Shown one piece after another: positions 18,860 to 29,897 of a stretch of 64,000 bases of DNA. The notes beneath the pieces are model-generated. The model saw nothing but the letters and a program-made list of their open reading frames with translations. It was not told the DNA's origin and did not search any database. Positions within the stretch are counted from its first letter, which is position 1. Each line of letters opens with the position of its first letter. Source of the DNA: Colwellia marinimaniae (GTDB lineage: Bacteria > Pseudomonadota > Gammaproteobacteria > Enterobacterales > Alteromonadaceae); assembly GCF_002207865.1 (NCBI RefSeq), contig NZ_BDQM01000004.1, positions 62,001 through 126,000 on the forward strand. The letters are read 5' to 3'. The translations under genes and the position numbers were made by a program.

Positions 18860-21094
18860 TTAGCCACTATCTTGGTCGTTATTTTTGACGGTACCGGCAA
18901 GATTGCGGGCTTCTTTTAGTTTTTTCTTTGCTTTAGCTTTCGCTATGGCGGCGGAAATTCTTATTTTTTTATCGGCCGCAGCATTGGCTTTACTGTCGCT
19001 TTCATCTTTACTTTCAACACGCACTGCTTTGATTTTCTCAAGGTGAATATCTTCTGCCGTTGTTATTGGCGTTTCTTGGTTGGCTTTTTTTGCCAGCGCT
19101 TTACTTTTTGCTTTAGCAATTGCGGCAGCTATTTTTGCCTTTTTATCCGTTAAATTGACTGCTTTTTCAGCCGCTGTGCTTTCTGCCAGGTTTACTGACT
19201 TAACAGCGTCAGCAGCTTTACTGAGTTTTTTTGCTTTTGCTTTAGCAATAGCAGCGGCAATTATTGCTTTTTTATCATCATTGCTTGGTGGTTGAGACAC
19301 CTCAAGTTGTGCCGTTACTGTTTGCTTAACCCCTTCATTAGAGCTTATGGGCTTATTGGCCGCTTCTTGTTTAAGTATCCTCTTCGCTTTGGCCCTAGCA
19401 ATTGCGGCTGCTACTTCCGTCTTTTGCTCATCAACCGGGTTAGTTGCCTCAGTTGCTAGCTCATTACTCTGTGCTAGGTTTTTTTGTGCCTCTGCTGTAC
19501 TGGCTTGGCTTTGACTTTGACTTTGAGCGGCTTTTTTAGCTTTTACCCGTGCTAGTGCTGCTGCGACGGCTGATTTTGCGCCGGTCGCTTCTGGTGTCGC
19601 TATATTCATTGCTGCTTTTCGTGCCGCGGCCGCTTTTTTATGTTTTTCTTGGCGGGCTGTTTTTTCTTTTTCTAACCGTAAATTACGGGCTTCAAAGCGA
19701 GTTTTTGCCTTTTCTGCTTTTAAATCTAATTGTTGTTGTTGACGTATTTCAGCTTTAGCAATACGGTAGTAATGCACCAGAGGAATTTGACTTGGGCAAA
19801 CATAAGCACAGGCACCACAATCAATACAATCACTTAAATTGAGTTTTTCTAACTGTGGGTAATCTTTAGCTTTGGCGCTCCACTGCAACTCTTGCGGGAG
19901 TAACTGACTTGGGCATACATCACTGCATTGACCACAGCGAATGCATTCAACTTCTTTACTTTCTTTTTCAAAAGCACTTGGCATTTCTGTTTTACTGGGC
20001 ACTAAAATACAGTTACTGGTTTTAACTATCGGGACTAGCTCACTCGATACACTAAAGCCCATCATAGGGCCGCCCATTATCACTGGTTGCTGCTCATTTT
20101 CGATGGCTTGTACATCACATTGTTTCAGCAAAAAGTTAATTGGCGTGCCAAGTAACGCCCATACATTTTGTGGTTTATTTAACGCTTGTCCAGTGACAGT
20201 AACCACACGACGAATCAAGGGGATGTCATGTCTAACGGCGTCATTAATAGCAAAACAGGTGGCAATATTTTGCATGACAATGCCGGTATGAATCGGCAAA
20301 CGACCTGAAGGAACTTCTTGGCCGGTTAATATTTGAATAAGTTGCTTTTCACCACCTGCAGGGTATTTAGTTGGCACAACACAGACTTTTATTTTTTCAA
20401 TAGCAGCAGTTGCTTGTTGTAGCGCTTTAATTGCTTTGGGCTTGTTATCTTCTATGGCAATTAAAATAAAATTAGGGGTTAACAACTTATCGAGAATTTT
20501 AATGCCATCGACGATGGCGTTACTTTGCTCCATCATTAACAAGTCATCAGCGGTGATATAAGGCTCACATTCCGCGCCATTGATAATGAGGAAGTTAATA
20601 TCAGTTTTACTGTTTACTTTGATATGTGTTGGAAAACCTGCGCCGCCCATCCCCGCAATACCTGCATCAGCAATTTTTTCAATTATTTCACTGTTCGATA
20701 ACTGCTCGATATCGGCACACACAGTTTTTTTACGCCAGGTATCTTCACCATCTACATCAAGAAATACACACAATTGACTTAAGCCAGAAGGGTGGGCTAT
20801 GACTGACATTTTTATGGCACTGATAGTACCACTGGTCGGTGCATGAATTGGCACCACCATAGGGTTGGTACTTAAGGTTAGGGCTTGCCCTTTTAATACT
20901 TTATCGCCGATTTTAACCAGTAAATCACCTTCACGGCCAATATGCTGTTGTAGCGGGATGATTAACTGTTTTGGTAAAGCCAGTTGTTTGATAGGTTTAC
21001 TTGCGGTTAGCATTTTTTGTTCAGGAGGATGAATGCCGCCATGAAAATCCCAAAAATGGCCACGGGTGATGCGCTCTATAACTGATTCCACCAT
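18860..21094 (-). CDS. rsxC: Rsx/Rnf complex subunit C (NADH/FMN, two 4Fe-4S)
   Basis: 744 residues. NADH/FMN-binding core with GGAGFPTHIK (about 150), then two ferredoxin motifs CIRCGQCSDVCP and CIDCGACAYVCP (about 390-435). The last 300 residues are a low-complexity Ala/Lys tail in which a short block of the form KxxIAAAIAKAKAKK recurs at least four times. Such tails occur in gammaproteobacterial RsxC and vary in copy number. It is the electron input subunit on the cytoplasmic face. Begins six bp after rsxB. Confidence 0.95.
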   Translation of the reverse strand: MVESVIERITRGHFWDFHGGIHPPEQKMLTASKPIKQLALPKQLIIPLQQHIGREGDLLVKIGDKVLKGQALTLSTNPMVVPIHAPTSGTISAIKMSVIAHPSGLSQLCVFLDVDGEDTWRKKTVCADIEQLSNSEIIEKIADAGIAGMGGAGFPTHIKVNSKTDINFLIINGAECEPYITADDLLMMEQSNAIVDGIKILDKLLTPNFILIAIEDNKPKAIKALQQATAAIEKIKVCVVPTKYPAGGEKQLIQILTGQEVPSGRLPIHTGIVMQNIATCFAINDAVRHDIPLIRRVVTVTGQALNKPQNVWALLGTPINFLLKQCDVQAIENEQQPVIMGGPMMGFSVSSELVPIVKTSNCILVPSKTEMPSAFEKESKEVECIRCGQCSDVCPSQLLPQELQWSAKAKDYPQLEKLNLSDCIDCGACAYVCPSQIPLVHYYRIAKAEIRQQQQLDLKAEKAKTRFEARNLRLEKEKTARQEKHKKAAAARKAAMNIATPEATGAKSAVAAALARVKAKKAAQSQSQSQASTAEAQKNLAQSNELATEATNPVDEQKTEVAAAIARAKAKRILKQEAANKPISSNEGVKQTVTAQLEVSQPPSNDDKKAIIAAAIAKAKAKKLSKAADAVKSVNLAESTAAEKAVNLTDKKAKIAAAIAKAKSKALAKKANQETPITTAEDIHLEKIKAVRVESKDESDSKANAAADKKIRISAAIAKAKAKKKLKEARNLAGTVKNNDQDSG

Positions 21095-21100
21095 ACTCTC

Positions 21101-21670
21101 CTAATCCAGTTGTTTTACTGGAATACTGGTTAAATCCCATTGCCAATTATGAATGGTATCTGGCAATTCACGCATTTCAATGCAATCTACCGGGCAGGGG
21201 GCGACACATAAATCACAGCCGGTACACTCATCTATGATAATGGTATGCATTTGTTTTGCTGCGCCAATAATGGCATCAACAGGGCACGCTTGAATGCACT
21301 TTGTACAGCCAATGCAATCTTCTTCAATAATAAAAGCAACTTTAGGGCGGTTACTTGCTGTTGTGTCACCTTGGACATGGCTTTCATCAAGGGGCTGTAC
21401 TTCAACCCCCATTAAGTCAGCGATTTTCTTTATGGTATCTTCACCACCAGGTGCACATTTGTTGATGGCCTCGCCATCAGCAACCGCTTGCGCGTAGGGT
21501 TTACAACCAGGGTAACCACATTGACCACACTGTGTTTGTGGAAGAAGATCATCAAGTTGCTCAACAATGGGATCAGCATCCACTTTAAAGCGAACAGAGG
21601 CATAACCTAATAGCGCACCAAATATGGCAGCAATACTACCAAGCACAAGAATGGCAAGAAGAATATTCAT
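21101..21670 (-). CDS. rsxB: Rsx/Rnf complex subunit B (ferredoxin-like)
   Basis: 189 residues. An N-terminal hydrophobic anchor (about 1-25) precedes the Fe-S domain [13 protein letters not shown]. Two 4Fe-4S motifs follow, [12 protein letters not shown] and [12 protein letters not shown]. RsxB passes electrons within the complex. It starts one base after the rsxA stop, so translation is probably coupled. Confidence 0.95.
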   Translation of the reverse strand: MNILLAILVLGSIAAIFGALLGYASVRFKVDADPIVEQLDDLLPQTQCGQCGYPGCKPYAQAVADGEAINKCAPGGEDTIKKIADLMGVEVQPLDESHVQGDTTASNRPKVAFIIEEDCIGCTKCIQACPVDAIIGAAKQMHTIIIDECTGCDLCVAPCPVDCIEMRELPDTIHNWQWDLTSIPVKQLD

Positions 21671-21671
21671 G

Positions 21672-22253
21672 TTAAATCTTCACCAAACCGGTAAAGCCAA
21701 GGAAAGCCAATGACATTAAACCAGCGGTAATCATCGCAATGGCAGTGCCTTTAAAAGGTGCAGGGACATCGGCATTCGCTAGCTTCTCCCGCATGGCAGA
21801 GAACATTATGAGTACTAATGAAAAACCCAATGAGGCACCAAAGCCATAAATAATGGATTCAAAGAAACTATGTTGTTGTCTTAAGTTTAATAAGGCCACA
21901 CCTAATACCGCACAGTTTGTGGTGATAAGCGGTAAAAAAATACCGAGTAATCGATAAAGGCTAGCACTGGTTTTATGGACCACCATTTCAGTAAACTGCA
22001 CCACGACAGCAATCACCAAAATAAAACTCATGGTTGTTAGGTATTCAAGGTCGAGGGGCACAAGCAGATAGGTGGTTACTAAATAACTTAATAGTGATGC
22101 TAACGTCATCACAAAAATAGTGGCGAATGACATGCCAATAGCGGTTTCAGTACGTGAAGAAACCCCCATAAAAGGGCACAGGCCAAGAAACTGTACTAAA
22201 ACAAAGTTATTTACAAGTACAGTACCAACGAGAAGTAACAGGTAATCAGTCAT
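21672..22253 (-). CDS. rsxA: Rsx/Rnf complex subunit A
   Basis: 193 residues, six membrane spans, with conserved blocks [19 protein letters not shown] and [16 protein letters not shown] that hold the cysteines binding the shared 2Fe-2S cluster. First gene of the rsxABCDGE-nth operon. In E. coli the complex keeps SoxR reduced; in many marine bacteria Rnf is an ion-pumping NADH:ferredoxin oxidoreductase. Either is possible here, and no soxR is in view. Confidence 0.95.
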   Translation of the reverse strand: MTDYLLLLVGTVLVNNFVLVQFLGLCPFMGVSSRTETAIGMSFATIFVMTLASLLSYLVTTYLLVPLDLEYLTTMSFILVIAVVVQFTEMVVHKTSASLYRLLGIFLPLITTNCAVLGVALLNLRQQHSFFESIIYGFGASLGFSLVLIMFSAMREKLANADVPAPFKGTAIAMITAGLMSLAFLGFTGLVKI

Positions 22254-22614
22254 TTACTTTAAAGGTCATTAGGTTATTTATTATCATAGTACCGCTATTA
22301 TCCGTGTTTTTATCCTATATAACAACACATCAGCAGTAGGGGTATTACGCTTTATATAGCCGTTAGCAATCAAGGTGCATGTTTCAGAGCGCTAGCGCTA
22401 TTTCAATTATATTCATTAGGAAGTGATAGCAACGCCGCAGTGATATAACTCTAGCGCTTATTTGACGGATTTTAACTCACTTTATACCGCGTTATATAAT
22501 CAAAGCATAGCATGACACTCGTTAAATTTACTTACCTAGAGTCAGGTAAATGTCCATTGAAAGTTGGCATTTTTCCTGTTAACGGGGATAATACCTGCTG
22601 GTGCTTTTTTATTA
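22254..22614. other. 361-bp gap upstream of rsxA; palindromes only
   Basis: Presumably holds the rsx promoter. It contains the 12-bp palindrome AGCGCTAGCGCT at about 22388-22399, and TTACCT / AGGTAA around a 6-base loop at about 22531-22548. No coding frame or RNA gene was seen. Confidence 0.4.
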
Positions 22615-24519
22615 TTATAGTGGTGTAGGCTTGCCCACGTAATAACCTTGGCAACCATCTATAAATAGTTTTTCTAAAGTATGTTTTTCTTCTTGGCTTT
22701 CGACACTTTCTGCCAGGACATTAATACCGAGCCTATGGGCTAGATCAACCATTAAACGTAGGAAGTATTGGTTGTTTTTATCGTCATCGATATCACGTGT
22801 ATAAGAGCTATCCATTTTAATAAAGTCAGGGGTTAAATCTCTAAAAAACTTAAAGGAGGTTAAACCAACACCAAATCGCTCTACTGTTACTCTAGAGCCA
22901 ACACGATGTAACATGTCTACTAAACGTTTAGCTGTCTTTATATTTTGCTGTAGTCCTAACTCAGATATTTCAAACACTAATCGAGGGGCAATACCCGGTT
23001 CACGTAGTAATTTACGTTCAAGCCAAATCATAAAGTGTTCATCATTTATGCTTCTAGCACTAAGATTAATGCCATAGCTACTATCGAGCATGTTTTTACT
23101 GGTTATCACTTTAATAGCCGTTTCAATAATCAATCTATCTATTTGGATTATTTTATCGAGTTTTTCGGCCATGGCGATAAAAGTAGCAGTAGGTAACATG
23201 TCATTGTTAGCATTTAGAAAACGCGCTAAAATTTCTCCATAGACACGGGTATTACGGCCACTAGGTTGGATTGGTTGTACTAATAAATTAATGCGCCCAA
23301 ATTCTAATACACCATCTATCTCTTGTCGCCAATTTTGACTGCCAAAATTAGCGCTGTTATCGGTTAAAATATTGATATTGGTTTGTGAGTACCATGAGTT
23401 CGGTTTTTGTGTTTGAGCAACACTGACGCCTGTGTCTGCTAAGGCTAATAATTCACCCAAAGGTTTAGACTTATCAAAATAAACTAAACCAGTAAAAGCG
23501 ACGGAGTCTAACTCATTAATTTGCTGGTAATCATTAAATTTAAGGGTTAATTCGCTGGCATATTGTTCCGCCGACTTTAACTGCTCGTTGGGTAATATGG
23601 TGGCGAAGTCGGAACTATTTAAACGGAAAAGTTTACCAGCAGGCCGAGTTACTAATGCGCTTTTGATTATGTCGGCAACTTTTATAATATAGTTGTCACC
23701 TGAGTTATAGCCATGTACCTGATTAATGGTCTGCAGTTCAGAGCAGCGAGTGATCAGCAGCACACCAAATTTAACCGGACTTTCTTGTACTATTTGTTTT
23801 TCATAAAACTGCACAAACCGGTTGCGATTCTCAATCCCAGTTAAACTATCAACATGTGCTTCTATTTCTAGATTAGTGGTGTTTTTGAATTGCTCGGTCA
23901 TCATAGCTCGAATTTCGGTGATGCCTTTTTTTAATGCCGGGATCTCGAATAACTGCTCATTATCATTTTCTTGGGTGATAAAATCCGCGTCATTAATCTT
24001 GGCTAATTCGTTACTGATTTGTTTGCTAATTATACCAAAAATAATCGACTGTAATTTATAATTCAGTTGTGCCGAGATAAATACAAAAATAATAGCTAAT
24101 ACCATAACGCCGATAAATAATTGTATTAGAAAATCAATTATGCCAGTAAAACCTAGCTTATATTGAACTTGCAAATTTAGTTTACCGGTAGAGACTGTTT
24201 TTCGTTTCGTTAAAACAATATTGAGTGGTGGTATTTGTTTACTCTGAAAACTAAATAATACTGTGGCATTATTTTTGATAATTAATGTTTGGTAATCTGT
24301 GCTGGCTGTTAAAATAGTAGCGAGCTTTGCTGCTATTTCTTCTATAGACTGCTCATTGCTAACAAACTGCTGACTAATGGTTTGTATGGTTTTTTTATGT
24401 GCTTGAGTTTGTTTATCTATATAGAGTGTTAATAAAGAAAATGCGATAACCACGAAGGCTATAATAAAGGTTAATGCGAATAATGCATTTTTGATAAATA
24501 ACTTAGAATACTTATACAT
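22615..24519 (-). CDS. csrD: CsrD-like protein with degenerate GGDEF and EAL domains
   Basis: 634 residues. Two membrane spans (about 12-34 and 133-150) flank a periplasmic loop; then a linker, a GGDEF-type domain (about 215-380) and an EAL-type domain (about 390-630). The GGDEF site reads LNSSDF and the EAL motif reads EILARF. The metal-binding DDFG is replaced by VERFGVG. Loss of these residues predicts no cyclase or phosphodiesterase activity. The architecture, length and the SSDF/EIL-type motifs recall E. coli CsrD (646 aa), which targets CsrB/C sRNAs for RNase E decay. Orthology is inferred. Confidence 0.65.
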   Translation of the reverse strand: MYKYSKLFIKNALFALTFIIAFVVIAFSLLTLYIDKQTQAHKKTIQTISQQFVSNEQSIEEIAAKLATILTASTDYQTLIIKNNATVLFSFQSKQIPPLNIVLTKRKTVSTGKLNLQVQYKLGFTGIIDFLIQLFIGVMVLAIIFVFISAQLNYKLQSIIFGIISKQISNELAKINDADFITQENDNEQLFEIPALKKGITEIRAMMTEQFKNTTNLEIEAHVDSLTGIENRNRFVQFYEKQIVQESPVKFGVLLITRCSELQTINQVHGYNSGDNYIIKVADIIKSALVTRPAGKLFRLNSSDFATILPNEQLKSAEQYASELTLKFNDYQQINELDSVAFTGLVYFDKSKPLGELLALADTGVSVAQTQKPNSWYSQTNINILTDNSANFGSQNWRQEIDGVLEFGRINLLVQPIQPSGRNTRVYGEILARFLNANNDMLPTATFIAMAEKLDKIIQIDRLIIETAIKVITSKNMLDSSYGINLSARSINDEHFMIWLERKLLREPGIAPRLVFEISELGLQQNIKTAKRLVDMLHRVGSRVTVERFGVGLTSFKFFRDLTPDFIKMDSSYTRDIDDDKNNQYFLRLMVDLAHRLGINVLAESVESQEEKHTLEKLFIDGCQGYYVGKPTPL

Positions 24520-24736
24520 GATGAAATTAAATGCTCCGTTTAAATCCTATCAAGAGGGGGGGTAGTACTTCTTATTAGCAGTGCAATTTCTTTATAAGAA
24601 ACGATAGCTATATTATAGGGTCAATACTAACATATTGTAAAATATAAATTAATTTTAGATCATGTTTTAACATTATTAATAGAGACTGACTATAGTAAAA
24701 GAATATACTTTTCTAATCGATAATGCTTAATGTCTC
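24520..24736. other. AT-rich gap between the csrD-like gene and the rimP leader
   Basis: Very AT-rich spacer between divergent transcription units. It probably holds the csrD promoter. No coding frame, tRNA or strong repeat seen. Confidence 0.4.
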
Positions 24737-24765
24737 TTGCGCTTACTAGCGCACCATTATATAAT
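24737..24765 (+). promoter_or_regulatory. Sigma-70 promoter of the rimP leader
   Basis: TTGCGC (24737-24742), a 17-bp spacer and TATAAT (24760-24765). It would start transcription near 24772, about 300 bp before rimP. Confidence 0.6.
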
Positions 24766-24915
24766 TTGTCATAATAGAACTTAGTAAGATGTCACTGGAT
24801 AAACCCGCAAATTTTGTGTTGTTTATATTCTTATTAATATTATTGATAGTCCTGCTATTAATAACCTGATTAAACAGCGTCACTTGTTTAATCTAGGGGG
24901 AAAACAGTGGAATAA

Positions 24916-24942
24916 GCCCCTGATTTGGGGTTTTTTGTTTTT
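24916..24942 (+). terminator. Intrinsic terminator 1 in the rimP leader
   Basis: GCCCC / GGGG stem with a six-base loop and a TTTTTTGTTTTTT tract. Confidence 0.7.
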
Positions 24943-24990
24943 TATAGTGGGCAATGTCGCTAATAAAAATGAATACGGCAAAATTTCGCT

Positions 24991-25010
24991 GGGCTATATG
25001 CCCTTTTTTT
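24991..25010 (+). terminator. Terminator-like hairpin 2 in the rimP leader
   Basis: GGGC / GCCC with loop TATAT directly followed by TTTTTTT. The stem is short, so its efficiency is doubtful. Confidence 0.5.
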
Positions 25011-25074
25011 ATATCTAAAATTTTAATTGTACTGCTCATGAATTTATCATGGGGAGAGTAACAGGAGAAAACGC

Positions 25075-25530
25075 TTGGCTAAATTTGAGCAAAAACTAAC
25101 TGATTTATTAAGGCCTGCAGTTGAGGAAACTGGTAAAACCTTGCTGGGCATTGAATTTATCAGTGCAGGTAATAACTCTGTTTTACGTTTGTTTATTGAC
25201 CATGAAAATGGCATCAATGTTGATGATTGCGCAGAAGTAAGTCGTCAAGCAGGTGCATTATTAGATGTAGAAGATCCCATTAGCAGTGAATATAGCTTAG
25301 AAGTTTCATCACCAGGTGTTGATCGTCCTTTATTTGAATTAGCACATTTTCAAGAAATTATTGGTGAAACTATTAACGTAAAGTTATCGTTACCTTTAAA
25401 TGGTCGTCGAAAATTTAAAGGGCCATTAATTGCCGTAGATAAAGACACCTTAATAGTGGAAGTTGATAGCATTGATTACGAACTTGTGTTCAAGAACGTA
25501 GATAAAGCGAACCTTGTCGCAAAGTTGTAA
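25075..25530 (+). CDS. rimP: Ribosome maturation factor RimP
   Basis: 151 residues, typical length. The start is TTG at 25075, fixed by AGGAGA six bases upstream; no in-frame ATG lies near. Conserved RimP blocks are SSEYSLEVSSPGVDRPL and NGRRKFKGPL. It assists 30S assembly. First gene of rimP-nusA-infB, in the same order as in E. coli. Confidence 0.95.
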   Translation: MAKFEQKLTDLLRPAVEETGKTLLGIEFISAGNNSVLRLFIDHENGINVDDCAEVSRQAGALLDVEDPISSEYSLEVSSPGVDRPLFELAHFQEIIGETINVKLSLPLNGRRKFKGPLIAVDKDTLIVEVDSIDYELVFKNVDKANLVAKL

Positions 25531-25579
25531 ACGTTAAATATATTTGATGAAAATTAACATAAATTAAAGGCTAACTAGC

Positions 25580-27076
25580 ATGAGTAAGGAAATATTACTG
25601 GTTGTTGATGCGGTTTCTAATGAAAAAGCATTACCGCGAGAAAGCATATTTGAAGCGATGGAAACAGCTTTAGAAACAGCTACTAAGAAAAAATACGAAG
25701 GTGACATTGAAGTACGTGTTGCTATCGACCGTGTTACGGGAGAGTTTGAAACTTATCGCCGTTGGTTAATTATTGATGATAAGGGTGAGTTGTTAGAAAA
25801 CCCTTATGCTGAAATTACATTGGCAGCCGCTCAATATGATGAGCCAGAATTAAATGCCGGTGATTATGTTGAAGATCTAATTAAGTCAGTAACGTTTGAC
25901 CGTGTCACCACACAGACAGCTAAGCAAGTTATTGTTCAGAAAATCAGAGAAGCTGAACGTGCTTTAATTGTTGATGCTTATCAAGACCAGTTAGGCGAAA
26001 TTGTTACCGGTGTTGTTAAAAAAGCCAGCCGTGACAGTGTCATTATTGATCTAGGTAATAATGCGGAAGCAGTAATCTATCGCGATGATATGTTACCACG
26101 TGAAACATTCCGTCCAGGTGATAGAGTACGTGGTTTATTATATGAAATTAAACCAGAAGCACGTGGCGCTCAATTATTTGTCAGCCGTACTAAACCGGAA
26201 ATGTTAATTGAACTTTTCCGCGTTGAAGTACCTGAAATTGGCGAAGAAATGTTAGAAATCAAAGGCGCCGCTCGCGATCCTGGTTCTCGTGCTAAAATTG
26301 CCGTTAAAAGTAATGATAAGCGTATTGACCCTGTTGGTGCGTGTGTTGGTATGCGTGGCTCACGTGTACAAGCCGTCTCTAGCGAGCTAGGCGGTGAGCG
26401 TGTTGATATCGTTTTATATGATGACAACCCTGCCCAATACGTAATTAATGCTATGTCACCTGCGGAAGTTGACTCAATTATTGTTGATGAAGACAAGGGC
26501 ACTATGGATATTGCCGTTGAAGAAGGTAATTTAGCCATGGCCATCGGCCGTAATGGCCAAAACATTCGTTTAGCGAGTCAGTTAACTGGCTGGGAATTGA
26601 ATGTAATGACTGTTGCTGACATGAAAGAGAAACATCAGGCAGAAAACGATAAAGTATTAAATTTATTTATTGATAAGCTCGACCTTGATGAAGATTTCGC
26701 GGCATTACTTGCCGATGAAGGTTTTACTTCATTAGAAGAGATTGCTTATGTACCAGTAGCTGAAATGCTAGATATAGATGGTCTCACTGAAGAAATTGTT
26801 GAACAGTTACGTGAGCGTGCTAAAGAAGCCTTAACTACCCAAGCGCTCGCGAGTGAAGAAACTTTAGAAGGTGCAGAGCCTGCACAAGATTTACTTGACC
26901 TTGAAGGGTTAGATCGTCATTTAGCCTTTGTTTTAGCAAGTCGCGGTGTTCGCACCTTAGAAGAGTTAGCGGAACAAGGTATCGATGAAATTAGCGATAT
27001 TGAAGAATTAACTGAAACCAAAGCGGGTGAGCTAATCATGGCTGCACGTAACATTTGTTGGTTTAACGAAGAATAA
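25580..27076 (+). CDS. nusA: Transcription termination/antitermination factor NusA
   Basis: 498 residues with the full proteobacterial layout: N-terminal RNA-polymerase-binding domain (about 1-130), S1 domain (about 135-200), two KH domains (about 205-345; [17 protein letters not shown] is KH1 and [13 protein letters not shown] is KH2), and two acidic repeats (about 365-425 and 440-495). It controls pausing, intrinsic termination and antitermination. As in E. coli it may regulate its own operon through the leader terminators. Confidence 0.97.
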   Translation: MSKEILLVVDAVSNEKALPRESIFEAMETALETATKKKYEGDIEVRVAIDRVTGEFETYRRWLIIDDKGELLENPYAEITLAAAQYDEPELNAGDYVEDLIKSVTFDRVTTQTAKQVIVQKIREAERALIVDAYQDQLGEIVTGVVKKASRDSVIIDLGNNAEAVIYRDDMLPRETFRPGDRVRGLLYEIKPEARGAQLFVSRTKPEMLIELFRVEVPEIGEEMLEIKGAARDPGSRAKIAVKSNDKRIDPVGACVGMRGSRVQAVSSELGGERVDIVLYDDNPAQYVINAMSPAEVDSIIVDEDKGTMDIAVEEGNLAMAIGRNGQNIRLASQLTGWELNVMTVADMKEKHQAENDKVLNLFIDKLDLDEDFAALLADEGFTSLEEIAYVPVAEMLDIDGLTEEIVEQLRERAKEALTTQALASEETLEGAEPAQDLLDLEGLDRHLAFVLASRGVRTLEELAEQGIDEISDIEELTETKAGELIMAARNICWFNEE

Positions 27077-27097
27077 TAACACCGGAGAATATTATAG

Positions 27098-29767
27098 ATG
27101 GCAGATATAACTGTAGCAGAACTTGCCAAAGAAATCGGAACACCGGTGGATCGCTTAGTCAGTCAGTTAGCTGACTCAGGCGTGAAGAAATCGGCTGCCG
27201 ATGCTATTTCGCAAGATGAAAAAGAAGCCTTATTAGGTCACCTGAAAAAACAACATGGTGACGATTCGGCCGCAAATCCGAGCAAACTTACGCTAAACCG
27301 TAAAACAAAATCTACGTTGACCATGGGTCATGGCTCTAAAGCTAAGTCGATAAATGTTGAAGTACGTAAAAAACGTACTTATGTAAAACGTAGTGAATTA
27401 GAAGATGAAAAATTAGCTAAAGAAGCTGCACAAGCAGAAGCACAAGCCGCTATTTTAGCTGATACTAAAGCTAAAGTTGATGCGGATGCTCAAGCAAAAG
27501 AAGCTGAAAATGCTAAAGCAGTGGCCGTAGTAAAAGCTGAAGTTGAAGCTGAACGTAAATCAGCAGCTAAAGTTGAAGCTGCTGCAAAAGCAAAACAAGC
27601 CGCGGTTGATAAAGTAAAAAATGCTGAGAATGCTCCTGCTAAAGTGGTAGAAACAGAAGAAGCAAAAAACCTTCGTTTAGCCCAAGAAAAAGAAGTTGCC
27701 GCTAAAATTGAAGTTGAAGCGAAAGAAGCCAGTGAAGCGGCTAAAAAATTAGCAGAAGAAAATGAAGGTCGCTGGAAAGAGCAAGAAGCTGAACGTAAAG
27801 CGAAAGAAAAAGAAGTGGTACATGTAACGTCTTCAAAATATGCACAAGAAGCTGAAGATAAAGGTGATGCTGCCGATGAAACTGCCGGTCGTCGCCGTAA
27901 GAAGAAAAAACCAGCCGATCGTAATGCCCGTGGTCGTAATGCCCGTGGTCGTAAGCAAGGCTTGTTAAGCCCACAAAGTTTACAACATGGTTTTACTAAG
28001 CCAGTTGAAACAAAAGTACAAGACATTCGTATTGGCGAAACAATTTCGGTTGCTGAACTTGCCAATAAAATGTCGAAGAAAGGTGCTGAAGTCGTTAAAG
28101 CTATGTTTAAAATGGGCGCCATGGCAACCATTAACCAAATTATTGACCAAGAAACGGCGGCATTAGTTTCCGAGGAATTGGGTTTTAACGTAGTACTTGT
28201 TAAAGAAAACGCTTTAGAAGAAGCAGTATTGGCCGATCGTGATAATGCCGGTGAAGCGGTAACTCGAGCTCCCGTTGTTACTATCATGGGTCACGTAGAT
28301 CATGGTAAAACATCATTACTTGATTATATTCGTAAAGCAAAAGTAGTAGATACTGAAGCCGGTGGTATTACTCAGCACATTGGTGCTTATCATGTAGAAA
28401 CGGGTCATGGCATGATCACTTTCTTAGATACACCAGGTCATGCTGCTTTTACGGCAATGCGTGCTCGTGGCGCTCAAGCCACGGATATTGTTATTATTGT
28501 GGTCGCTGCCGATGATGGTGTTATGCCACAAACCATTGAAGCAATTCAACATGCTAAGGCATCTGATGCGCCAATTATCATTGCCGTTAACAAAATGGAT
28601 AAAGAGTCAGCTGATCCAGATCGCGTTAAGAGTGAGTTATCACAACACGATGTGCTGTCAGAAGAGTGGGGCGGTGAGGTACAATTCTGTCATGTATCAG
28701 CAAAAACTGGCTTAGGTATTGAGGAGTTGCTTGATGCAATTCTCCTGCAATCAGAAGTATTAGAGCTAACGGCTGTTGTTGACACCATGGCAAGTGGTGT
28801 GGTCATTGAGGCTAGATTAGATAAAGGTCGCGGCCCTGTTGCCACAGTACTTATTCAAGAAGGTACCTTAAAACAAGGCGATATCGTACTGTGTGGTTTA
28901 GAATACGGTCGTGTTCGTGCCATGCGTGATGAAAACGGTGACGCGATTAAGTCAGCAGGACCCGCTATACCGGTAGAAATCATTGGTCTGAGTGGTGTAC
29001 CCATTGCAGGTGATGAAGTTACCGTTGTTAAAGATGAGAAAAAAGCCCGTGAAGTTGCCTTGTTCCGTCAAGGTAAATTCCGTGATGTGAAACTTGCTCG
29101 TCAACAAAAAGCTAAACTTGAAAACATGTTTGCTAGCATGGCATCTGGTGAAATTTCAGCAGTGAACGTGGTATTAAAGGCTGATGTACAAGGGTCATTA
29201 GAAGCTATTACCGATTCATTATTGAAACTTTCTACCGATGAAGTAAAAGTTAAAATTATTGGCTCTGGTGTCGGCGCTATTACTGAAACGGATGCCACAC
29301 TTGCTGCAGCATCAAACGCTATAGTGATTGGCTTTAACGTTCGTGCAGATGTACCTGCCCGTAAAGTGATTGACTCGGAAAATATTGATTTACGTTATTA
29401 CAGTGTTATCTACTCATTAATAGATGAAGTTAAACAAGCCATGAGTGGTATGTTAGCGCCAGAATTCAAGCAAGTAATTCTTGGTCTTGCCCAAGTTCGT
29501 GACGTATTCAAATCACCTAAAATTGGCTCTATTGCTGGTTGTATGGTTACTGAAGGTCTTATCAAACGTTCTGCGCCAATTCGTGTCTTACGTGAAAACG
29601 TAGTTATTTACGAAGGTGAACTTGAATCATTACGTCGCTTTAAAGACGACGTACAAGAAGTTCGTAACGGTACTGAGTGTGGTATCGGTGTTAAGAACTA
29701 CAATGATGTCCGTGTCGGCGACCAAATCGAAGTATTTGAAACGATTGAAGTTAAACGAACGCTGTAA
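27098..29767 (+). CDS. infB: Translation initiation factor IF-2
   Basis: 889 residues. An IF2_N domain (about 1-50) is followed by a long charged Ala/Lys/Glu helix region (about 90-260) and an Arg-rich stretch with the repeat [11 protein letters not shown]. The GTPase domain follows: [12 protein letters not shown] (about 397), DTPGHAAF (about 445), NKMD (about 498). The last domains bind fMet-tRNA. It starts 22 bp after nusA. An internal start for a short IF-2 isoform is possible but not assigned. Confidence 0.97.
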   Translation: MADITVAELAKEIGTPVDRLVSQLADSGVKKSAADAISQDEKEALLGHLKKQHGDDSAANPSKLTLNRKTKSTLTMGHGSKAKSINVEVRKKRTYVKRSELEDEKLAKEAAQAEAQAAILADTKAKVDADAQAKEAENAKAVAVVKAEVEAERKSAAKVEAAAKAKQAAVDKVKNAENAPAKVVETEEAKNLRLAQEKEVAAKIEVEAKEASEAAKKLAEENEGRWKEQEAERKAKEKEVVHVTSSKYAQEAEDKGDAADETAGRRRKKKKPADRNARGRNARGRKQGLLSPQSLQHGFTKPVETKVQDIRIGETISVAELANKMSKKGAEVVKAMFKMGAMATINQIIDQETAALVSEELGFNVVLVKENALEEAVLADRDNAGEAVTRAPVVTIMGHVDHGKTSLLDYIRKAKVVDTEAGGITQHIGAYHVETGHGMITFLDTPGHAAFTAMRARGAQATDIVIIVVAADDGVMPQTIEAIQHAKASDAPIIIAVNKMDKESADPDRVKSELSQHDVLSEEWGGEVQFCHVSAKTGLGIEELLDAILLQSEVLELTAVVDTMASGVVIEARLDKGRGPVATVLIQEGTLKQGDIVLCGLEYGRVRAMRDENGDAIKSAGPAIPVEIIGLSGVPIAGDEVTVVKDEKKAREVALFRQGKFRDVKLARQQKAKLENMFASMASGEISAVNVVLKADVQGSLEAITDSLLKLSTDEVKVKIIGSGVGAITETDATLAAASNAIVIGFNVRADVPARKVIDSENIDLRYYSVIYSLIDEVKQAMSGMLAPEFKQVILGLAQVRDVFKSPKIGSIAGCMVTEGLIKRSAPIRVLRENVVIYEGELESLRRFKDDVQEVRNGTECGIGVKNYNDVRVGDQIEVFETIEVKRTL

Positions 29768-29897
29768 CTTTATATTTTTGCAAATTACACCGATAGCATC
29801 ATCGGAAGTACTCATTGACCTGTGTCAACTCCGTGCTTCCTCTATGCTCGCAACGTAATATGCTTTAATCTAAAGCAACAGAGAGTTAAATACTTTT

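Larger units (their letters stand above)
24772..25010 (+). ncRNA. Leader RNA of the rimP-nusA-infB operon with two terminator-like hairpins
   Basis: From the predicted start at about 24772 the transcript meets GCCCC-TGATTT-GGGG followed by TTTTTTG (24916-24942). It then meets GGGC-TATAT-GCCC followed by seven T (24991-25010). Both precede rimP, so transcripts must read through two stops or the first 170 nt form a separate small RNA. E. coli has tRNA-Met (metY) and an NusA-controlled leader here; no tRNA is visible in this sequence. Function is inferred. Confidence 0.45.

Noticed and set aside
24520..25074. tRNA-Met (metY) upstream of rimP as in E. coli
   Set aside because: No T-loop GTTCGAATC-type motif and no cloverleaf; only a leader with terminators.
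27490..28287. 265-residue minus-strand frame opposite infB
   Set aside because: Shadow of the Ala/Lys/Glu-rich coding strand; Ser/Ala/Phe-rich product with no features.
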